A DNA stretch of 64,000 bases from CAXBCP01 sp963974055 (GTDB lineage: Bacteria; Pseudomonadota; Alphaproteobacteria; MPNO01; UBA830), in assembly GCA_963974055.1 (NCBI GenBank), contig CAXBCP010000008.1:1-64000 (forward strand), written 5' to 3'. The notes beneath the pieces were generated by a model that saw nothing but the letters and a program-made list of their open reading frames with translations, was not told the origin of the DNA and ran no database searches. Positions 17,273-25,266 of this stretch are shown piece after piece; position 1 is the first letter of the stretch, and every line of letters begins with the position of its first letter. The translations under genes were made by a program, and so were the position numbers.

Positions 17273-17296
17273 CCGAATTCATTCTGAGAGGTTGTT

Positions 17297-17312
17297 TGCA
17301 AGAAGCGTGCCA
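17297..17312 (-). promoter_or_regulatory. Sigma-54 (-24/-12) promoter of receiver gene
   Basis: On the minus strand the sequence reads TGGCACGCTTCTTGCA, an exact match to TGGCACG-N4-TTGCA. The same 16 bases occur at 32255-32270. The start of transcription should be near 17286, about 50 bases before the ATG at 17235. It lies in the gap between the activator gene (ending 17517) and its presumed target. Confidence 0.9.
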
Positions 17313-17370
17313 ACCGGATGGCATTCCCGAGTCGGGAGCTGCGAAGGCGCGATAAAGTCTTGTTGTTGAA

Positions 17371-17391
17371 CGCAATTTTCGATTGCGAATT
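17371..17391. promoter_or_regulatory. Candidate activator site upstream of receiver promoter
   Basis: CGCAAT-N5-ATTGCG is a 6-bp dyad, and it runs into ATTGCGAATT (17382-17391). That 10-mer recurs at 32098-32107, upstream of another sigma-54 promoter. Its position 60-90 bases upstream of the -24 element suits an enhancer-type site. Assignment to the LuxO-like protein is inference. Confidence 0.4.
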
Positions 17392-17516
17392 TGTTTCCGT
17401 TTATTTCACGGCCCCGCCCCACCCGCGTGATATTCCGCCGTCGGTGCGGCGGTGTTCGCAAAATGGTTGTCGCATTGCGTCACAGAATGTAACGCAAATG
17501 TCACCGGTTTGGTTGG

Positions 17517-19001
17517 TCAGGCTTCGTCCCAGACCGCCTTTTTCCGGTAGATGGTCGGCGCGGAAATGCCGAGGAGGGCGGCTGCCTTGCGGATGTTGCC
17601 GCTGCATTGTTCGATGGCGGATTCTATGACTTCCCGTTCGATTTCCGCCATTGGCCGGATTTTCCCGGCCAGGTGCAGCATGTCCTGACCGCCTGTGTCC
17701 GGCGCAGGGGGCGGCGGCGCGGCGCCGGGCGCCGCTGCATCGGGGGCGATTGGCCGGGACGGCGCGGGGCGCATTGTCGCCGGCGCCGGCGAGTTCAGGT
17801 TCAGCGGCGGCGGCAGCATATCGGGTTCGACCAGTTCGCCGTCGTTCAGGACAACGATCTGGCGCATGACGTTCTGCATTTCGCGGACATTGCCCGGCCA
17901 GTCGAAGGCGAGAATGATGTCTTCGGCGGTATCCGTAAACCCGGTGAAGCCCTTGCCTTCCTCGCGGGCATATCGGTTCAGGAAATGGCGGGCGATTTCC
18001 AGCATGTCGTCGCCGCGGTCGCGCAGCGGCGGCAATTCTATCGGGATCACATGGAGCCGGTAATACAGATCCTCGCGAAAATTGCCTTTTTGCACCTCTC
18101 CAAACGGATCGCGGTTGGTGGCGCAGACAAAGCGCACGTCGACCTGTTCGGTCGTTGAGCCGCCCACTTTCTGGAATGTCTCGGTCTGAATGAAACGCAG
18201 AAGTTTGGCCTGCAGATTGATATCCATCTCGCAGATTTCATCGAGAAACAGCGTGCCGCCATCGGCCTGTGCCGCAGCGCCCTGACGGTCGCTGACCGCG
18301 CTCGTAAAGGCGCCCTTCACATGACCGAATATCTCGCTCTCCATAAGGTCCTTGGGAATGGCGGCGCAGTTCAGGGCGACAAACGGTTTCTGACGGCGTT
18401 TGCTTTGCTGGTGGATGGCTTCGGCGGTCACTTCCTTGCCGGTACCGCTTTCGCCCTTGATGAAGATCGAGGCCTTGCTGTCCGCTGCATTTTCGATAAT
18501 CCGGTATACCGCCTGCATCGGCGGCGCGGTGCCGATAATCTGGTGAAACCCGTCCCGGTCTATTTCCTGGCGATAGGTTTCGACGAGGTCTTCGAGCTTC
18601 TGGCGTTCTATCGCGTTGCCGAGCGTGACGATGATCCGTTCCGCCGCGAAGGGTTTGACGACGAAGTCGAATGCGCCGGCCTTCATCGCATCCACGGCGG
18701 CATTAATGGACCCGTGCGCCGTAATCATGATCACCGGGCAGGGCATTTCCTGCTCGCGGACATAGGCGAGCACCTCCATGCCGGAAATATCCGGAAGCTG
18801 GAGGTCCAGGAGAACGGCCCGCGGCACATGTTCCTTCAGATGCGCGATCGCATCCTGTCCGTTGACGACATGCGTGATTTCATAGGGTTCGTTCCGCAGG
18901 TACTGGATATAGGTCTTCGCCAGAACGGTTGTGTCCTCGACCAGAAGGATCGGCGTTTTCGGGGCCTGGGAGGATGTTCCGGGGGCGGTATCTGGGGGCA
19001 T
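17517..19001 (-). CDS. LuxO-like sigma-54-dependent response regulator
   Basis: A 494-residue NtrC-class activator. Receiver domain about 10-125 (acid pair E22/D23, phosphoacceptor D66, T94, K116). AAA+ domain about 155-385 with Walker A GESGTGKE (183-190), GAFTSA (230-235; the usual loop that contacts sigma-54 is GAFTGA) and Walker B TLFLDE (250-255). A Pro/Ala-rich linker leads to a Fis-type HTH (NIRKAAALLGISAPTIYRKK). The stretch SKASIFIKGESGTGKE and the HVKGAFTSAVSDRQGAA, EICEMDINLQAKLLRFIQT segments are very close to Vibrio LuxO. It is flanked by two sigma-54 promoters, which I infer to be its targets. ATG at 19001 chosen over TTG at 19010; ribosome-binding site weak. Confidence 0.92.
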   Translation of the reverse strand: MPPDTAPGTSSQAPKTPILLVEDTTVLAKTYIQYLRNEPYEITHVVNGQDAIAHLKEHVPRAVLLDLQLPDISGMEVLAYVREQEMPCPVIMITAHGSINAAVDAMKAGAFDFVVKPFAAERIIVTLGNAIERQKLEDLVETYRQEIDRDGFHQIIGTAPPMQAVYRIIENAADSKASIFIKGESGTGKEVTAEAIHQQSKRRQKPFVALNCAAIPKDLMESEIFGHVKGAFTSAVSDRQGAAAQADGGTLFLDEICEMDINLQAKLLRFIQTETFQKVGGSTTEQVDVRFVCATNRDPFGEVQKGNFREDLYYRLHVIPIELPPLRDRGDDMLEIARHFLNRYAREEGKGFTGFTDTAEDIILAFDWPGNVREMQNVMRQIVVLNDGELVEPDMLPPPLNLNSPAPATMRPAPSRPIAPDAAAPGAAPPPPAPDTGGQDMLHLAGKIRPMAEIEREVIESAIEQCSGNIRKAAALLGISAPTIYRKKAVWDEA

Positions 19002-19056
19002 GAAATCCAACTAGCTGGTTTAAGCGGTTTACGCGTCTTGAGTGCATGTGTGCCGT

Positions 19057-19109
19057 CGACACATACTGTATCGATTGTCCGAGGGGGGCAATCGATACAG
19101 TATGTGTCG
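19057..19109. repeat. Perfect 21-bp inverted repeat between activator and RTX genes
   Basis: The arms at 19057-19077 and 19089-19109 are exact reverse complements (CGACACATACTGTATCGATT plus one base), with an 11-base G-rich centre. The repeat is 56 bases upstream of the activator gene and about 120 bases upstream of the -24 element of the RTX promoter. No T tract follows, so it is unlikely to be a terminator. It is a strong candidate for an enhancer/operator used by the activator or by another dimeric regulator. Confidence 0.9.
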
Positions 19110-19228
19110 CATTTATTTACGGTTTTCCCCCGAATTTCCAACCCCGAACTGCGCGCGGTCGACGTCCGATTCCGATAAAATACTGATTTATATGTATTTT
19201 ATCTTTAACGAATTGAACGGTCCGGTGC

Positions 19229-19244
19229 TGGCACGGGAATTGCA
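19229..19244 (+). promoter_or_regulatory. Sigma-54 (-24/-12) promoter of RTX-kinase operon
   Basis: TGGCACG-GGAA-TTGCA is an exact consensus match. Predicted transcription start near 19255, giving a 123-base leader before the ATG at 19378. An AT-rich stretch (about 19170-19210) between the inverted repeat and the promoter would ease looping of an upstream-bound activator. Confidence 0.92.
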
Positions 19245-19377
19245 TCGATTCCCGCCGACACGCGCAGGATACCTGAATTCCGTCCCGGTTCCGAACGTCC
19301 GGAATATGGTTAATGCGCGTTAAGGTTAAATATCGTTAGGCTTGCGACAGAGTAGGAGGGCCGCTAAGGATTTCCGC

Positions 19378-22300
19378 ATGACCGACGGAGCAATACAGCC
19401 AGCGACAGGGACCCCCGGGGCCGCAGCAGGATCGACTGCCGGCCCGGACGTGATGTCCGAACTTCGCCAGCTCGCCCAGCTGCGGGGCGAAGGACCTGTC
19501 GTGCTGCCCGGTGCGCTCAGTCCGCCGGGCCCCGGACGGGGCGAGCCCATCGGCACTATCGAAGCGGTCAATGGCGAGGTGCTCGCCAGCCGTATCGACC
19601 AGACCAACGCGACGCTCAAGGCCGGAGATCCGATCTATCAGGGCGATATCGTGACGACCCGCGGCGGCGGCGTCGAAGTCAGCTTCGCCGACGGCACCGT
19701 CGGCCATCTCGGCCCGCAGGCGCGGATGCTGGTGCAGGAAGTCGGCACCGGCACCGGTTCGACGGCGCCCGTCGTGTTCATGGTCAACGGCCCGTTCAGC
19801 TTTGCGGCGCCCCCCGGCGGCAGCGCAGGGGCGAACGTGCTGACGGTGCGGACGCCGGTCGCCTCGGTGCGCGTCGAAGGCGGCCGCCTTGTCGGCCGCG
19901 CAGCGCCGGAGGCGGTTGAAAACAAATTCACCCTGATGCGCAATTTCGACGGCACGCTTGGCCGGGCCGTAATCGCGACGGCCAGCGCATCCGTCGTGCT
20001 GGATGGCGAACGGGCCTCGGCCGAGGTCGTCAGCCTGTTCCGGGCGCCGTCCGAATTGCCGACCCCCACCGTGGCGCAGCTCCAGGAGGATCAGGGCGGG
20101 TCCGTGCTCGACTGGCTCGGCGCGCCCGACGCCGGGCAGGGCGGGCCCGATACGCTGGCGGGCGGAGATTCGGCATTTCCTTTTGTGTCCGTAGTTCTGC
20201 CCGGTCCGACGCTGACCGGCTTTCCCGACCAGCCAGCCGCGATCGATACTCTCGCCAATGACGCGCCGCCGCCGCCGCCTCAGGTTGCCGGGGCGACAGC
20301 GCCGTTGAGCCGGCGTCCCGCGCCGGAGCCGGTGGCCGCCGGTGCTGAGTCGCCGATCAACGTCACGGTGCAGTCCAGCTTCGTCGGCAGCGGACCGGGG
20401 CCCTCCAACAAATCATTCGTCGGGACGAGCGGTTTCGACACTTTCGTTGCGGCGGCCAGTCCTTCGAGCGCGAATTCGGTGACGATTTCGCAGGATGCGA
20501 ACGGGAATGTCGTCCTGACTGACGGCACCAATACGATCTCGCTCGACGGGTTCGAGGAACTCGATATCAATCTCGGAACGTCGAATGACAGCATTACCAT
20601 CGGCGATCTGTCGAATACCGATATCGCGGATTCCACCGTCCGGATCGACCTCGGGGCGGGCGACGATACCGCCGACGCCACGGTGGCGAACCGGCGCCAT
20701 GTGATCGACGGCGGCGACGGCGACGACACCATTACCGGCTCGTCGAGAAACGACGACCTGAACGGCGATGGCGGAGAAGATACGCTGAAGGGGCTCGCCG
20801 GCAAGGACAAGATCAACGGCGGCGCCGGAAACGACGATATAGAAGGCGGCGCAGACGACGACACTATCACCGGCGGTAGCGGCAACGACACCATCGACGG
20901 CGGCACCGGCAACGACACGATGTCGGGCGGCACCGGCGACGATACCTACACGGTGGACAGTACGTCGGACGTGGTGACCGAACTGGTGGGGGAAGGCACG
21001 GATACCGTGCAGTCCTCGGCGTCGTTCACACTCGGCGCAAATATCGAAAACCTGACCCTCACCGGCAGCAGCAATATCAACGGCACCGGCAATACACTGG
21101 CCAACACGATCGCCGGTAGTTCCGGCAACAACACGCTCGACGGCGGCGCCGGAGCGGATACGATGTCCGGCGGCGACGGCGACGATATTTTCATTGTCGA
21201 TAACAGCAGCGATACCGTGTCGGAAAACGCGGCCGAAGGTACGGACGAGGTCCAGTCCTCGGTGTCTTTCACGCTCGGCGCCAATATCGAAAACCTGACC
21301 CTGACGGGCAGCGGCGATATCGACGGCACGGGCAATACGCTTGCCAACACGATCGCCGGCAATTCGGGCAATAACAAGCTCGACGGCGGCGCCGGGGCGG
21401 ATACGATGTCCGGCGGGGCAGGCGACGACACGTTCGTCATCGACGATGCCGGCGATGTTATTTCCGAGAATGCGGGCGAAGGCACCGACACGGTGCAGAG
21501 CAGCATCACGACGACACTCGGCAGTCATTTCGAAAACCTGACCCTGACCGGCAGCGGCGATATAAACGGCACGGGCAACAGCGCTGCGAATACGCTTGTC
21601 GGCAATAGCGGGAACAACACGCTCGACGGCGGCACGGGAGCGGATACGATGTCCGGCGGCGGGGGAGACGACACCTTTGTCGTCGACGATGCCGGCGATA
21701 CCGTAAGCGAACTGGCGGCCGGCGGCACCGACACCGTCCAGTCGAGCGTTAATCATGTCCTGTCCGCCAATGTCGAGAACCTGACCCTGACGGGGACGGC
21801 GGCAACAGGTACGGGAAATGCTGAAAACAACATCCTCACCGGCAATGCCAGCGTAAACACGCTGTCCGGCCTGGGCGGGGACGATACTTATTTCGTCCAG
21901 AACACGACAGATGCGGTCGTCGAGGCGGCGGGCGGCGGTACGGATACGGTCAACAGCACGGTGACATACGAAATCGACGATGCGGATGTCGAAAACCTGA
22001 CATTGACGGGCAGCGGTAATATCGACGCTACCGGCAACAGCGCCAATAACACCCTGGTTGGCAATAGCGGCAACAACACGCTCGACGGCGGCGCCGGGGC
22101 GGACACGATGTCCGGCGGCGACGGCGACGATATTTTCATTGTCGATAACAGCAGCGATACCGTTTCGGAAAATGCGGCCGAAGGCACGGATACGGTTCAG
22201 TCCTCAGTGACATTCACACTGGGTACAAATGTCGAAAACCTGACATTGACGGGGAGCGGCGATATCAACGGCACCGGCAACAGCGGTGCGAATACGATTG

Positions 22301-25263
22301 TCGGCAATAGCGGCAACAATACGCTCAATGGCGGTACCGGCGCGGACGCGATGACCGGCGGCGACGGCGACGATGTTTTCGTCGTCGATAACAGCAGCGA
22401 TACCGTGTCGGAGAACGCGGCCGGGGGCACCGATACGGTCCAGTCCTCCGTGGCGTTCACGCTCGGTGCGAACTTCGAAAACCTGACCCTGACGGGCAGC
22501 GGGAATATCAGCGGCACCGGCAACGGCGACGGCAATACGATCACCGGCAATAGCGGCAACAATACGCTGGCAGGGCTCGGCGGGGCGGATACGATTATTG
22601 GCGGCGATGGAACCGATACTGCGTCCTATGCCGCGTCCGGGTCCGGGGTCACGATTGCGCTGGACGGTTCGGCCGGCACGGGCGGCGATGCGGCGGGCGA
22701 TACGCTGGCCACGATCGAGAACCTGACCGGGTCCGCCTTTGCCGACACGCTGACCGGCGGCGACTTCGCCAACCGTATCGACGGCGGCGCGGGGGCCGAT
22801 GCGATGGACGGTCTCGGCGGCGACGATACCTATATCGTCGACGATGCCGGCGATACGGTGACGGATACGGTGGGCGGTACCGACACCGTCGAGGCGTCCG
22901 TGACGTTCGCGCTTGGGACGAGCATCAGCACGGACCTTGAAAACCTGACCCTGACGGGCAGCGGCGATATCGACGGCACCGGCAATGCGCTTGCCAACAC
23001 GATCACCGGGAATAGCGGCGATAATACGCTCGACGGCGGCAGCGGCGCAGACACACTGAACGGCGGCGCGGGCAACGATACCTATATCGTCGACAATGTC
23101 GGCGACACGGTGACCGATTCCGGCGGCGGAACCGATACGGTCGAGTCATCGGTCGGGTTCACGCTGGGCAGCGGTCTGGAGCATCTGACCCTGACAGGCA
23201 GCGGCGATATAAACGGCACGGGCAACAGCGCCGCGAATACGCTTATCGGCAATTCCGGCAATAACACGCTGAACGGCGGCGCCGGGGCGGATACGATGTC
23301 CGGCGGCGGCGGCGACGATGTTTTCGTCGTCGATAACAGCAGCGATTCCGTGTCGGAAAATGCGGCCGAAGGTACGGACGAGGTCCAGTCCTCGGTGTCG
23401 TTCACGCTCGGCGCCAATATCGAAAACCTGACCCTGACGGGCAGCGGCAATATCAACGGCGCCGGCAACAGCGATGCCAATACGATCACGGGCAATAGCG
23501 GCAACAATACGCTGGCGGGTCTCGGCGGAGCCGATGCGATCGATGGCGTCGGGGGAATCAATACGGCAACCTACGCGGCGTCCGGGTCCGGGGTCACGAT
23601 TGCGCTGGGCGGTTTGGCCGGAACGGGCGGCGATGCGGCGGGCGATACGCTGACGAATATCCGGAACCTTACCGGATCGTCCTTCGGCGATGTTCTGACC
23701 GGCGATGCGAACGCCAATGTGATCAATGGCGGCGCAGGTGTCGATACCATGACCGGCGGTGCAGGCGACGACAGCTATTCTGTCGATGACGGTTCCGACG
23801 ACGTCGTCGAGCTTGTCGGCGAAGGGACCGATACGGTAACCGCCACTGTCAGTTACACTCTGGCCGATTTCGTCGAAATCCTGATCCTCTCCGGCAGCGG
23901 CATCACCGGGACGGGCAATGCGCTCGACAACACGTTCTTTGTGAACAACGCGACCCAGTCCGTTGCAGAAGCGCCGGGTGGCGGCACCGATACGGTCAGC
24001 AGTTCGGTTACGTTCACTATTTCCGATGCCGACGTCGAACACCTCACACTCACGGGCAGCAGCGGTATAAACGGCACCGGCAACGCGTCGGACAATACCA
24101 TTACCGGCAATGCCGCCGATAACATCCTGATCGGTCTCGGCGGCGCGGATGAGATTGTCGGCGGCGGCGGAACAGATACGGCGTCCTATGCCGCCTCCGC
24201 GGCGGGGGTGACGATCGCGTTATCCGGCGCCGCAGGCACAGGCGGCGATGCGGAGGGCGACACGCTGAGCGGGGTCGAAAACCTGATCGGTTCCGACAAT
24301 GTCGATAACCTGACGGGCGATAGCGGCAACAACGTGCTGACCGGTCTCGGCGGGGCCGATGTCCTCGCCGGCGGCGACGGCACCGATACGGCGTCCTATG
24401 CCGGGTCGGCGGCGGTGACGGTGGACCTGGATGCGAATTCGGGAACGGGTGGCGACGCTGCGGGCGACACGTTCAGCAGCATCGAAAACCTGGTCGGGTC
24501 CGGCAACGCGGACAATCTGACGGGCAGCAATTCCGCCAACCGGATCGACGGCGGCGCGGGGGCCGATGCGATGTCGGGTCTCGGCGGCGACGACACCTAC
24601 GTGGTCGACGACGCGGGCGATACCGTAACGGAATCCGGCGGCGGCGGCACCGATACCGTCGAGAGCAGCGTGACGTACACAATCAGCAACGTCCATGTCG
24701 AAAACCTGACCCTGACCGGCGCCTCTGCCATCGACGGCACCGGAAACAACATGGACAATACGATTACCGGCAATAACAGCGCGAACATGCTGAACGGCGA
24801 ACAGGGAACCGATACCCTGATCGGCCTGGGCGGCGATGACGTCTTGGATGGCGGGAACGGTACCGACACGCTCGCCGGCGGCGCCGGTGCGGATACGTTG
24901 ACCGGCGGGGACGGAAACGATGATTTTTATTACGGTGCGACGTCAGAGGGCGGCGATACGCTTACCGATTTCAGTACCGGCAACGACGAGTTCGTCTTTT
25001 TGCAGTCGGCTTTCGGCAATCTCACGGCGGGGACGCTGAATGCGTCGAATTTCTCGCTGATCGCCGCAAGTTACGACGGCGACAACGGCACCAGCACTGC
25101 GGCGTCGGGCGGCACGGCGGGCTTTGTCTACAGCAGCGCCGACGGCGTGCTCAGCTACGATGCGGACGGCAATGGCGGTGCAGCGGGCTTCACCATCGCG
25201 ACCCTTTCGACCGGCAGCGTCGCCGCCGCCGATATTCAGATAACTGCCGCGTCGCCGGTCTAG
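19378..25263 (+). CDS. Large RTX-type secreted protein with FecR-like N-terminal domain
   Basis: A 1961-residue acidic protein with no classical signal peptide. Residues about 45-190 form a FecR-like beta domain (GTIEAVNGEVLASR, DIVTTRGGGVEVSFADGT), as in the N-termini of some large adhesins. From about residue 440 onward it is a chain of GGxGxD calcium-binding nonapeptides (NTLDGGAGADTMSGGDGDD) alternating with a beta module containing VENLTLTGSGDINGTGN; I count 13 such modules, one of them divergent (EILILSG). The C-terminus (about 1835-1961, with DTLTDFSTGNDEF and a closing AADIQITAASPV) resembles type I secretion signals. The type I system at 27580-32048 is the probable exporter. ATG at 19378 has TAAGGA upstream. 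Confidence 0.92.
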   Translation: MTDGAIQPATGTPGAAAGSTAGPDVMSELRQLAQLRGEGPVVLPGALSPPGPGRGEPIGTIEAVNGEVLASRIDQTNATLKAGDPIYQGDIVTTRGGGVEVSFADGTVGHLGPQARMLVQEVGTGTGSTAPVVFMVNGPFSFAAPPGGSAGANVLTVRTPVASVRVEGGRLVGRAAPEAVENKFTLMRNFDGTLGRAVIATASASVVLDGERASAEVVSLFRAPSELPTPTVAQLQEDQGGSVLDWLGAPDAGQGGPDTLAGGDSAFPFVSVVLPGPTLTGFPDQPAAIDTLANDAPPPPPQVAGATAPLSRRPAPEPVAAGAESPINVTVQSSFVGSGPGPSNKSFVGTSGFDTFVAAASPSSANSVTISQDANGNVVLTDGTNTISLDGFEELDINLGTSNDSITIGDLSNTDIADSTVRIDLGAGDDTADATVANRRHVIDGGDGDDTITGSSRNDDLNGDGGEDTLKGLAGKDKINGGAGNDDIEGGADDDTITGGSGNDTIDGGTGNDTMSGGTGDDTYTVDSTSDVVTELVGEGTDTVQSSASFTLGANIENLTLTGSSNINGTGNTLANTIAGSSGNNTLDGGAGADTMSGGDGDDIFIVDNSSDTVSENAAEGTDEVQSSVSFTLGANIENLTLTGSGDIDGTGNTLANTIAGNSGNNKLDGGAGADTMSGGAGDDTFVIDDAGDVISENAGEGTDTVQSSITTTLGSHFENLTLTGSGDINGTGNSAANTLVGNSGNNTLDGGTGADTMSGGGGDDTFVVDDAGDTVSELAAGGTDTVQSSVNHVLSANVENLTLTGTAATGTGNAENNILTGNASVNTLSGLGGDDTYFVQNTTDAVVEAAGGGTDTVNSTVTYEIDDADVENLTLTGSGNIDATGNSANNTLVGNSGNNTLDGGAGADTMSGGDGDDIFIVDNSSDTVSENAAEGTDTVQSSVTFTLGTNVENLTLTGSGDINGTGNSGANTIVGNSGNNTLNGGTGADAMTGGDGDDVFVVDNSSDTVSENAAGGTDTVQSSVAFTLGANFENLTLTGSGNISGTGNGDGNTITGNSGNNTLAGLGGADTIIGGDGTDTASYAASGSGVTIALDGSAGTGGDAAGDTLATIENLTGSAFADTLTGGDFANRIDGGAGADAMDGLGGDDTYIVDDAGDTVTDTVGGTDTVEASVTFALGTSISTDLENLTLTGSGDIDGTGNALANTITGNSGDNTLDGGSGADTLNGGAGNDTYIVDNVGDTVTDSGGGTDTVESSVGFTLGSGLEHLTLTGSGDINGTGNSAANTLIGNSGNNTLNGGAGADTMSGGGGDDVFVVDNSSDSVSENAAEGTDEVQSSVSFTLGANIENLTLTGSGNINGAGNSDANTITGNSGNNTLAGLGGADAIDGVGGINTATYAASGSGVTIALGGLAGTGGDAAGDTLTNIRNLTGSSFGDVLTGDANANVINGGAGVDTMTGGAGDDSYSVDDGSDDVVELVGEGTDTVTATVSYTLADFVEILILSGSGITGTGNALDNTFFVNNATQSVAEAPGGGTDTVSSSVTFTISDADVEHLTLTGSSGINGTGNASDNTITGNAADNILIGLGGADEIVGGGGTDTASYAASAAGVTIALSGAAGTGGDAEGDTLSGVENLIGSDNVDNLTGDSGNNVLTGLGGADVLAGGDGTDTASYAGSAAVTVDLDANSGTGGDAAGDTFSSIENLVGSGNADNLTGSNSANRIDGGAGADAMSGLGGDDTYVVDDAGDTVTESGGGGTDTVESSVTYTISNVHVENLTLTGASAIDGTGNNMDNTITGNNSANMLNGEQGTDTLIGLGGDDVLDGGNGTDTLAGGAGADTLTGGDGNDDFYYGATSEGGDTLTDFSTGNDEFVFLQSAFGNLTAGTLNASNFSLIAASYDGDNGTSTAASGGTAGFVYSSADGVLSYDADGNGGAAGFTIATLSTGSVAAADIQITAASPV

Positions 25264-25266
25264 GGG

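Noticed and set aside
19057..19109. Rho-independent terminator of the activator or RTX gene
   Set aside because: The arms are 21 bp and perfect, but there is no T tract and it lies upstream of both genes.
20413..24696. Several minus-strand frames with repeats such as SPSPPDIVSAPAPPSSVLLP
   Set aside because: These are the antisense reading of the RTX repeats. The repetition comes from the plus-strand gene.
20700..24900. Regularly repeated DNA that could look like a CRISPR or satellite
   Set aside because: The repeats encode in-frame GGxGxD calcium-binding motifs and beta modules; there are no unique spacers.
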